From: Prevotellaceae bacterium
Lineage (GTDB): Bacteria > Bacteroidota > Bacteroidia > Bacteroidales > UBA932
Direction: 5' to 3'
Length of the DNA stretch: 5,450 bases
NCBI GenBank assembly: GCA_031273285.1
Contig: JAISSE010000224.1
Span: forward strand, 1-5,450
The notes under the pieces are model-generated. The model saw nothing but the letters and a program-made list of their open reading frames with translations. It was not told the origin of the DNA and did not search any database. Both the position numbers and the translations under genes were made by a program. Each line of letters starts with the position of its first letter. The stretch's first letter is position 1. Below are positions 1 through 5,428 of this stretch, one piece after another.

Positions 1-32
1 GCACTTTTGCGACTTTTGACTGTTTGGGCTAT

Positions 33-524
33 TTATTGTTTCTGCCCGTCAAAACCAATGGTCAATAATAATGGTATTTCGCCAATTGATCCCGTTCCCG
101 TCATATTAAGAACAGCATGGCCTGCTTTGTCGATGGTACTGTTACTTACTGTTACTGTAAGTGATACTGCACCCATATTCAGAATAGGAACAGAAACAGA
201 TGTGCTCCCTGAGAGAACATAATTGTCGGCAGTACTTGTTACGGTACATGTAGCCTTGACAGGGTCTGCAATAGGAGGGATTGTGCCGGCTGCAATAGTT
301 AATGTGGCTTTCGTCTTGTCAGCATTGTATTCTATGGTAATAGGCACATTCGCAATTGTAGTATCTACTACTACCCGAGAGGTAGTATCACTCAATATAA
401 GTGTTCCTACCACCGTAATTGTTCCCTTGTAGGTTTCTTTCGGCAGTTGTTCATCATCTTTGCCGCATCCTACAAATACGCTTAAAACAAGCGCCATCAT
501 AAATAATTTGTTAAATAATTTCAT
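33..524 (-). CDS. Small surface-type lipoprotein, possibly calycin/lipocalin-like beta-barrel
   Basis: This 163-residue protein is a predicted lipoprotein. It has a short hydrophobic signal (residues 1-19, MKLFNKLFMMALVLSVFVG) ending in a lipobox with Cys20. The residues after the cysteine read GKDDE, which fits the X-K-(D/E)2-X export signal known to send Bacteroidota lipoproteins to the cell surface. The mature part is rich in Thr, Val, Ser and Ile and has alternating beta-strand patterns (YKGTITVVGT near the start, VSLTVTVSNSTID, a closing IPLLLTIGFDGQKQ). This resembles the calycin-like barrel lipoproteins of Bacteroidales, but I infer that only from pattern and no catalytic residues are visible. 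The frame stays open up to 653. The start at 524 is preferred because the signal peptide begins there and the -7 promoter box (562-569) lies between the two candidate starts. It probably has its own promoter, separate from the DUF4249 gene upstream. Function unknown. Confidence 0.8.
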   Translation of the reverse strand: MKLFNKLFMMALVLSVFVGCGKDDEQLPKETYKGTITVVGTLILSDTTSRVVVDTTIANVPITIEYNADKTKATLTIAAGTIPPIADPVKATCTVTSTADNYVLSGSTSVSVPILNMGAVSLTVTVSNSTIDKAGHAVLNMTGTGSIGEIPLLLTIGFDGQKQ

Positions 525-561
525 TTGTGTAAAATTTAAAAAAATACATAATTTATCGCCG

Positions 562-569
562 CAAAGGTA
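562..569 (-). promoter_or_regulatory. Bacteroidota -7 promoter box of the small lipoprotein gene
   Basis: Read on the minus strand the box is TACCTTTG, a full match to the Bacteroidota -7 consensus TAnnTTTG. It lies 37 nt before the chosen ATG at 524, leaving a leader of roughly 30 nt. No TTTG-type -33 element sits at the expected distance. That place is taken by A/T tracts (591-612). The same octamer precedes the TonB receptor gene. Confidence 0.6.
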
Positions 570-601
570 ATAAATTATTCTCCGCTTAATATTTTTTTGA
601 T

Positions 602-670
602 AAAAAAAATTTATTTTCCCTGCACATGTGCCGACTAATGTATTAACCGTCAATGTTTACAACAGGTGCA
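602..670 (-). terminator. Weak candidate terminator after the receptor/DUF4249 operon
   Basis: Just after the DUF4249 stop codon, TGCACCTGT (minus strand, 670-662) can pair with ACATGTGCA (629-621) at 8 of 9 positions, across a 32-nt loop. The second arm also lies within a perfect 10-bp palindrome, GCACATGTGC (622-631), that could fold alone. A run of eight T (609-602, minus strand) follows, but about 11 nt beyond the stem, which is too far for a classical intrinsic terminator. The location fits; the structure is not convincing. Confidence 0.25.
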
Positions 671-678
671 AAAATATT

Positions 679-1572
679 CTAATTTTCTTCTGGCACCACT
701 GCTTTTGCCGTCGAAAAAGCATAAGTTGTGAAATATCCCAGCGCTCCGCCGGAAATATTGGTAACGATATTTGAGGCGGGACCTCCGAAAAACGGATTTT
801 CGCCCGTCATCTCCTGCTGACACTGCGAGATGAAGTCGTGGTAGCCTTTTTCTATCCGGCTAAGCGAGAATGTGATTGTATCGCCGGGGCTTGTGTATAC
901 ACGTCGGTATTCCTGCTCGTCATTCTCGTCGACGTTTTCCCTTTCGCTTGCATCCCAGAATCTTCGTATCATCAGACCGTTGATATATTGCCCGTTGAAA
1001 GCCGCGTCCGACATCGGCGAAAGGCGGCTGATGTTTGACAGCACGACCGTGTCGTTGATCCGGTAGTGTCCGAGATAATAATCTTCGGCAGGCGTGTCCT
1101 GTGCATAAAGATAAAGCACATAGAATTTATTTCCCATGATTTTCATGTGTTTCACTTCAATGGAATCGACTTTGACCGCGCTTTGCATCATCGACGAGGC
1201 GGTGTATTTTTCCCTGACGCCGTCGTTGTCGAAATCGACTTCAACGCTAAGCAGATATGTCGCGCCGGGAGTTCCCGCCGTCCTGTCCGTCGTTCTGTAT
1301 GTGCCGGGAACAGCGGCTACTTCGACAAAATCAATCACCTCGCCGTTTGATGAAGTGATTTTCACCTCGGCGTCCGATATTCCCACATTGGCGGCAGTGT
1401 CGAAATACGGCGACGAACGCGATATTCGCACGGTGTGATATGCCGGCTCGTCGGTAAGATATCCGTAGATAACAATTGCGGGTGGCGAATCGTCCGTCCT
1501 TATGTCAAACGGTTCGACACACGACGCAAGCAGCGATACTGCAAAAAGCAAAATTAACGGTTTCTTTCTCAT
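679..1572 (-). CDS. DUF4249 family outer-membrane lipoprotein, partner of the TonB-dependent receptor
   Basis: This 297-residue lipoprotein has a signal peptide (MRKKPLILLFAVSLLAS) ending in lipobox LLASC with Cys18. The mature start, CVEPFDI, followed by IVIYGYLTDEPAYHTVRISRS (about 33-53), is the typical opening of DUF4249 proteins. Next come a beta-rich domain (about 65-130: a DAEVKITSSNGEVI strand pair, then GTYRT and GATYLLSVEVD) and KVDSIEV, also common in the family. A DFDNDG stretch at 113-118 resembles the start of a calcium-binding loop. In Bacteroidota such genes commonly follow a TonB-dependent receptor gene, and here only 3 nt separate its ATG from the receptor stop, so the two are almost certainly co-transcribed and translationally linked. 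The start is preceded by A/T-rich sequence inside the receptor gene's end, with no Shine-Dalgarno. By inference it helps the receptor bind or deliver its ligand at the outer membrane; the ligand is unknown. Confidence 0.9.
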   Translation of the reverse strand: MRKKPLILLFAVSLLASCVEPFDIRTDDSPPAIVIYGYLTDEPAYHTVRISRSSPYFDTAANVGISDAEVKITSSNGEVIDFVEVAAVPGTYRTTDRTAGTPGATYLLSVEVDFDNDGVREKYTASSMMQSAVKVDSIEVKHMKIMGNKFYVLYLYAQDTPAEDYYLGHYRINDTVVLSNISRLSPMSDAAFNGQYINGLMIRRFWDASERENVDENDEQEYRRVYTSPGDTITFSLSRIEKGYHDFISQCQQEMTGENPFFGGPASNIVTNISGGALGYFTTYAFSTAKAVVPEEN

Positions 1573-1575
1573 GTT

Positions 1576-3933
1576 CTAAAATTTAAAATTATACGTAACG
1601 GAAGGCACAAAACGGAAAAGGTAAACCATGTCCGCAGTCGGCGTCGTCGTTTTAATCTGACTGTAGGTGATCAGCCACGGATTTTTTCTTCCGTATGCAT
1701 TGTAAAGCGAGAAGTTCCACTCTCCCTTCCATCGTTTTTTCGAATCGGGTTTGGGGATATATGTCAGCGAGAGGTCGAGCCGGTGATATGCCGGTTTGCG
1801 GTATTCGTTCCGTCCCGAATAGATCGGAAAATATTCTCCGTCGATTTCGAATCGCCCCGTGGGATAGGTTGTCGGCATGCCCGAAGCGAAAATCCAGGTT
1901 GCCGAAGCGTTCAGTTTTTTCGAAAACTCGTAGTTTACGGCAATATTTACGGCATGAGTTTTGTCGTATGGCGCCGGATATGTCTTTCCCCTGTTGACTT
2001 CCGGAATATTGCGTTCCGAGCGCGAAAGGGTATAGTTCACGAAACCCGTTAGCCTGCCGGTATTTTTCTTCACCATCAGTTCCATGCCGTAAGCGCGTCC
2101 CGTACCGACTCTGACGTCGCCTTCGAGATACTGATTCAGCAGCAGATTTGCATGTTCGGCAAAGTCTATCACTCCCGTCAGATTCTTGTAGTACACTTCC
2201 GCGGATGTTTCGTAGCTGTTGTTCGCGAAATTGCGGAAATATCCTGCGGAAAACATATCGACCGTCTGCGGACGGATATTGGGGCTTGCGGGAAACCAGA
2301 TATTTATCGGAGAACCCGCCGAGGAATTTTCAGCCAGCTGGATAAACTGCACGTTGCGGGCATAGTTGGCTTTCACCGACGAGCTGCCGTCGAGAAGAAA
2401 CACGCCGCCAATGCGCGGTTCGAGCCGTCCGTATGTGTTATATACCCCTCCGCCGTAGAATGTCGAATCTTCAACCTTATGACTGTCATTATAGTTAAAG
2501 ATGACTGTTTTGCCGACATTCTGGAAAATCGACCAGCGGAGACCGTAACGGACGCTGAATTTTTCGGACAGTTTCTGTTCGTTCGACAGATAGATGCCGT
2601 GCTCCAGAGCGCTGCTGCCCCGAACTTCGTAGTCGGGATAACCGCTCATGGATACGTGTCCGGGCGAAAAACGGTGCAGTGTGCTCGAAATTCCGTAGTT
2701 AATGTTCCACAGCCGACCGATGCGCGTGTCGAAATCGGCATTGAATGCAAAATCAACGATACCGGCGTCCCAGTGCGTTTCCATATCTTCTATGGACGAG
2801 CCGAGTCCGTAGCCGTATTTGCTGGTATTAAGGCTGATTCGCGAAAACCATTTGTCGGAAAACGTATGTCGCCACATCAGCGATGCCGCCGCGTTGCCGT
2901 AGTCAAACTTGCCGATATCCGCCGAAAACATGTCCTTGCCGTAGTATCCGCTCAGCTCGATTTTGTCCTTTTTCGACAGGCGGTGCGAAATCTTGGCATT
3001 CATGTCGTAGAAATAGACGGATGAGTGTCTTAGCTCTTCTTCTTTCGCAAAGGCGAGGAAAATATCGGCATAACTGCGCCGCCCTCCTACCAGCCACGAA
3101 GTGCGTTCGCCGGCATTGCCTTCGAGCATCAGCCGCGCGGATATCAGCCCGACGCCGCCCGTTCCCCGAAAGTGCGGAGGCTTGTCCGATTTGGTTTCAA
3201 CGCTTAGCAGCGACGACAGCCGTCCGCCGTATTTCAGCGGCAAATCGCCCTTGAACAGCTCCAGACCGCTGACCACGTCGTTGTTGAATACCGAAAAGAA
3301 CCCCAGCAGGTGAGAGGCGTTATAGACGGTGGTATGGTCGAGCAGAATCAGATTCTGGTCGGGAGAGCCTCCCCGAACGCTGAAGCCCGATCCGCCTTCG
3401 GCTGTCGACTGCACTCCGGGCAAGAGCTGAATCGCCTTGATCACGTCCACTTCGCCCATCAGTACCGGCAAACGCTGTATCTCCCGAATGTTCATCCGTT
3501 CGACGCCCATGACGACGCCGGTAACATTCGCGCTTCTGTCGCGCGCGGATACCACTACCGAGTCAAGCTCCTGCATGTTCGGCGTAAGCCGGAAATCGAC
3601 CGTCCGCGAAGTCGTGCCGCTGACAACCGTTTCCATGGTTTCGTAACCGACAAATGCCGCGCAAATGATGCTGTCGCCCTTCTCCGGATGCAGAACGTAG
3701 CGACCGTGATTGTCGGACACCGCGCCGGTCGAAGTCCCTTTGACGAAAACCGAAGCTCCGGCAAGGGTTTCGCCCGTTTCGACGTCGGTTACCGTCCCCC
3801 GGATTTCTATCTTCCGGACATCGTCCTGCCCGAATACGGAAACGCAACAGAAGAAAACGGACAAAATGAATGGTATCTTGAACAGGTTTGGTTTTACAGT
3901 GTTAACACATCTTACTTTTACTTTTCGGCTCAT
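1576..3933 (-). CDS. TonB-dependent outer-membrane receptor with N-terminal carboxypeptidase-regulatory-like domain
   Basis: The 785-residue product is an outer-membrane beta-barrel that imports a ligand using TonB/ExbBD energy. Order of parts: a basic N-terminus and hydrophobic signal peptide, likely cleaved before Gln36 (VSVFG/Q); a CarboxypepD_reg-like domain (about 41-118: IRGTVTDVETGETLAGASV, VSDNHGRYVL, FVGYETM); a TonB-box-like segment LDSVVVSA (123-130); a plug domain (about 140-250) with LPGVQST, GFSVRGGSPDQNLILLD and FKGDLPLKYGGRLSS; then a barrel ending in a terminal Phe (YNFKF), as usual for outer-membrane proteins. There is no N-terminal signalling (STN) domain, so sigma/anti-sigma signalling is not indicated. 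The plug is not of obvious SusC type and no SusD gene adjoins. The frame opens at 3969, but a -7 box at 3957-3964 lies inside that extension, so the ATG at 3933 is chosen. The DUF4249 gene follows after 3 nt. Substrate unknown. Confidence 0.93.
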   Translation of the reverse strand: MSRKVKVRCVNTVKPNLFKIPFILSVFFCCVSVFGQDDVRKIEIRGTVTDVETGETLAGASVFVKGTSTGAVSDNHGRYVLHPEKGDSIICAAFVGYETMETVVSGTTSRTVDFRLTPNMQELDSVVVSARDRSANVTGVVMGVERMNIREIQRLPVLMGEVDVIKAIQLLPGVQSTAEGGSGFSVRGGSPDQNLILLDHTTVYNASHLLGFFSVFNNDVVSGLELFKGDLPLKYGGRLSSLLSVETKSDKPPHFRGTGGVGLISARLMLEGNAGERTSWLVGGRRSYADIFLAFAKEEELRHSSVYFYDMNAKISHRLSKKDKIELSGYYGKDMFSADIGKFDYGNAAASLMWRHTFSDKWFSRISLNTSKYGYGLGSSIEDMETHWDAGIVDFAFNADFDTRIGRLWNINYGISSTLHRFSPGHVSMSGYPDYEVRGSSALEHGIYLSNEQKLSEKFSVRYGLRWSIFQNVGKTVIFNYNDSHKVEDSTFYGGGVYNTYGRLEPRIGGVFLLDGSSSVKANYARNVQFIQLAENSSAGSPINIWFPASPNIRPQTVDMFSAGYFRNFANNSYETSAEVYYKNLTGVIDFAEHANLLLNQYLEGDVRVGTGRAYGMELMVKKNTGRLTGFVNYTLSRSERNIPEVNRGKTYPAPYDKTHAVNIAVNYEFSKKLNASATWIFASGMPTTYPTGRFEIDGEYFPIYSGRNEYRKPAYHRLDLSLTYIPKPDSKKRWKGEWNFSLYNAYGRKNPWLITYSQIKTTTPTADMVYLFRFVPSVTYNFKF

Positions 3934-3956
3934 ATTCGCTTCGATAAAATTTCGGA

Positions 3957-3964
3957 CAAAGGTA
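3957..3964 (-). promoter_or_regulatory. Bacteroidota -7 promoter box of the receptor/DUF4249 operon
   Basis: TACCTTTG on the minus strand matches TAnnTTTG exactly and lies 23 nt before the ATG at 3933. The predicted leader is under about 25 nt, too short for a riboswitch. No clear -33 TTTG is seen 19-23 nt upstream. Because the box falls inside the longest open frame (from 3969), it decides the start codon in favour of 3933. Confidence 0.6.
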
Positions 3965-4013
3965 AACAAATTTTTGTATTCGACGTTTTTTTGGGGATAA
4001 AAAGACGGATAAT

Positions 4014-4055
4014 AGTGAATAGTGAACAGTGAACAGTGAATAACGAACAGTGAAT
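4014..4055. repeat. Tandem heptamer array, six units of AGTGAAY
   Basis: Six consecutive 7-nt units are visible: AGTGAAT, AGTGAAC, AGTGAAC, AGTGAAT, AACGAAC, AGTGAAT. All share the GAAY end, and only the fifth departs from AGTGAAY. On the minus strand it reads as repeated RTTCACT. The array is in the receptor operon's upstream region, starting 50 nt before the -7 box. Heptameric microsatellites occur between genes in several bacterial groups. It has no stop-free coding role that I can support. Loss or gain of units could vary between strains. Confidence 0.85.
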
Positions 4056-4066
4056 AATGTCTGAAC

Positions 4067-4100
4067 CATGATTAAAGGATTGACAGGATTTTCAATCATG
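4067..4100. repeat. 34-nt interspersed-type repeat bounded by CATGATT / AATCATG
   Basis: Perfect 7-bp inverted ends, CATGATT (4067-4073) and AATCATG (4094-4100), enclose a roughly 9-nt internal periodicity in which GGATT recurs at 4077-4081 and 4086-4090 after an initial GATT. Minus-strand reading contains AATCCTGTCAATCCTTTAAT. I recall similar AATCCTTTAATCATGG-like strings as dispersed intergenic sequence in other Bacteroidota, but that is memory and not a search result. It lies 11 nt from the heptamer array and 9 nt from the palindrome pair. Confidence 0.55.
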
Positions 4101-4109
4101 CGTAGATTA

Positions 4110-4189
4110 GTAGAGACGGGGCGCGCCCCGTCTCCTCAGCGACATTGCGTAGACAGAATACGCGGAGACGGGGCACGCCCCGTCTCTAC
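4110..4189. repeat. BIME/REP-like 80-nt element: two inverted GTAG-headed palindromes
   Basis: The two ends (4110-4135 and 4164-4189) are 26-bp inverted repeats that differ at one position (C at 4124 against the complement of A at 4175). Each end is itself a hairpin: a perfect 22-nt palindrome at 4113-4134 (arms GAGACGGGGCG/CGCCCCGTCTC) and a 10-bp stem at 4165-4186 with AC at its centre. A GTAG tetranucleotide heads each, on the plus strand at 4110-4113 and on the minus strand at 4189-4186. A small third stem lies between them (GCGTA 4147-4151 with TACGC 4159-4163). Inverted GTAG-headed hairpin pairs are the architecture of REP/BIME elements mobilised by RAYT (IS200-like) tyrosine transposases. 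No target-site duplication is seen, as expected for that class, and no transposase gene is in the window. A MITE is an alternative. It may also slow or end transcription, though no T-run follows. Confidence 0.7.
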
Positions 4190-4330
4190 ATGCCGCGTCC
4201 TGTGTGTATCGGCATTACGGGACGGGATGCGCTTCTCCGGTAAAAAGAAAACCTTATTTCCAACCCTGTGCCGGACAGCCGGAAGCAAATCGACGGGCGG
4301 TATCGTATAACGTCATAAGTACAGCCAATA
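4190..4330. other. Gene-free remainder of the intergenic gap; only minor inverted repeats
   Basis: I find no gene, promoter or clear terminator here. ATGCCG (4190-4195) and CGGCAT (4210-4215) form a 6-bp stem with a 14-nt loop directly beside the palindrome pair. CCGG-ACAG-CCGG (4271-4282) could form a 4-bp hairpin. Neither is followed by a T-run on the minus strand, so the end of the beta-propeller transcript is not defined by a recognisable intrinsic terminator. The open frame on the plus strand through this stretch is created by the repeat and is not supported as a gene. Confidence 0.5.
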
Positions 4331-5428
4331 TTAATGTTTCAGATGATAGAAACACAATACGTATCCTCCCTCTTCCAGTATTGAGACGGCAGAACCGTCA
4401 AGAACGGGTTTGTTTTTGAAAGATTTATACACCTGATAATCCATATATCCGACTATATACTGACTGTTTGCAAATACGGGACGGTATATGTCGGTGAAAT
4501 CAAGCTGCCCCGGTTTCAGTTTCCATTCGTAAAAATAATGCTCGCCGGAGTCCGTATCATATAAAAAAGTTGATTTTTGGAACCCTTTGCCTTCCGTAAA
4601 TGCCATCCAAAACCGGTGTATTTTAACCGGTGTATCCCAATAAAAAAGATAATCGTCCCCCGAAAAAAAGTTCTCGAAACTTGTTCTCAAACTGTGCGGT
4701 ACCGTTTTGTCTCCAAAGTCGAACAACACTCTGTTTATAAGTTTTCCCTCCGTGGAAAATAAATAAACGGTATCGGAAATATATCTGTTATAGGAAATTG
4801 TTTCTCCGAACTGCTGAAAAATGTTATCTGTTCTTTTGCTGTCTGCAAAATTATCATTGTCAAACGGGAGAAACGATGCTTCGATCTTAAATGTCGAATC
4901 CGTACAAACGACCTGATACTTGTCGCTGCCGTTTGCCGGAGCGCATAAATATTTCCGATTTTTCAGAACTTTGAACCCCTGCATAAAAAACGGCACTGCT
5001 GTTTCATTTATGAAATTACCCTGTAAATCGTATTTCAGCATACGCATTTTATTATAATCATACAGGTAGATAAACGAAAAATCCACATCGAAATCATATA
5101 ATCGCGTATATTCTCCGGGTCCGTCGCCTCTGTTGCCGATTTTTCGGACAAAAGCGCCCGTATTGTCGAAAACCAGTAACGAATTGACACTCCATACATC
5201 CAGAATGTAAATATACTCCCCGTGTATAATCAGTTTGTCGATTCGGGAAAAGAACTCATTATCTTCCTTCAATGTTACGAAACTTACACTGTCGAACAAA
5301 GCTGATGACAACTGTTGATTGCTCCTGTCCAAACGATAGATTTCAATATCGCCGGCATTTTGTTGATTGCCTCCGGAGTTGCAACCGGCTAAGCAAAAAA
5401 CTGCTAAAAATAAATATAGGTACTTCAT
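4331..5428 (-). CDS. 6-bladed beta-propeller lipoprotein
   Basis: This 365-residue protein starts with a lipoprotein signal (MKYLYLFLAVFCLAGC, Cys16) followed by a neutral linker, CNSGGNQQN. It lacks the acidic surface-export signature, so an inner-facing outer-membrane location is plausible. The body shows the repeated strand pattern of Bacteroidales 6-bladed beta-propeller proteins: YIYILDVWSVNSLLVFDNTG (72-91) leads into the family signature FVRKIGNRGDGPGEY (93-107), and the next blade is FIYLYDYNKMRMLKYDLQG (about 119-137). The C-terminal LEEGGYVLCFYHLKH also fits. The length is normal and the gene appears complete. The family is NHL/TolB-like in fold and mostly uncharacterised; binding of a ligand or protein is inferred, and no enzyme activity is claimed. 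Its upstream partners lie outside the window. Codon and base composition look more A/T-rich than in the receptor gene. Confidence 0.88.
   Translation of the reverse strand: MKYLYLFLAVFCLAGCNSGGNQQNAGDIEIYRLDRSNQQLSSALFDSVSFVTLKEDNEFFSRIDKLIIHGEYIYILDVWSVNSLLVFDNTGAFVRKIGNRGDGPGEYTRLYDFDVDFSFIYLYDYNKMRMLKYDLQGNFINETAVPFFMQGFKVLKNRKYLCAPANGSDKYQVVCTDSTFKIEASFLPFDNDNFADSKRTDNIFQQFGETISYNRYISDTVYLFSTEGKLINRVLFDFGDKTVPHSLRTSFENFFSGDDYLFYWDTPVKIHRFWMAFTEGKGFQKSTFLYDTDSGEHYFYEWKLKPGQLDFTDIYRPVFANSQYIVGYMDYQVYKSFKNKPVLDGSAVSILEEGGYVLCFYHLKH

Noticed and set aside
525..653. N-terminal extension of the small lipoprotein up to 653
   Set aside because: It would place the lipoprotein signal 43 residues inside the protein and the promoter box inside the coding region.
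2152..3024. 290-codon open frame on the plus strand inside the receptor gene
   Set aside because: It is fully antisense to a well-supported TonB-dependent receptor. Its translation shows no recognisable domain and is explained by the G+C-rich codon pattern of the real gene.
1576..3933. SusC/SusD polysaccharide utilisation locus
   Set aside because: The receptor is followed by a DUF4249 lipoprotein, not a SusD homologue, and no glycan-degrading enzyme or sensor is in the window.
3934..3956. Riboswitch (for example cobalamin type) upstream of the receptor
   Set aside because: The predicted leader between the -7 box and the ATG is about 20 nt, far too short for a riboswitch aptamer.
3310..4032. 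240-codon open frame on the plus strand across the receptor N-terminus and promoter
   Set aside because: Antisense shadow of the receptor gene that runs through the promoter and into the heptamer array. No domain, signal peptide or plausible start region.
4014..4189. CRISPR array
   Set aside because: The heptamers are contiguous without spacers, and the palindromes are a single inverted pair, not regularly spaced direct repeats. No cas gene is present.
4110..4189. Strong intrinsic terminator of the beta-propeller gene
   Set aside because: The stems are strong but no T-run follows on the minus strand and the element is about 140 nt past the stop codon. The repeat-element reading explains the GTAG heads and inverted pairing better.
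4068..4310. 80-codon open frame on the plus strand over the repeat cluster
   Set aside because: Its coding sequence is largely the palindromic repeat and its flanks. The start lies in the 34-nt repeat and there is no promoter box or recognisable protein.
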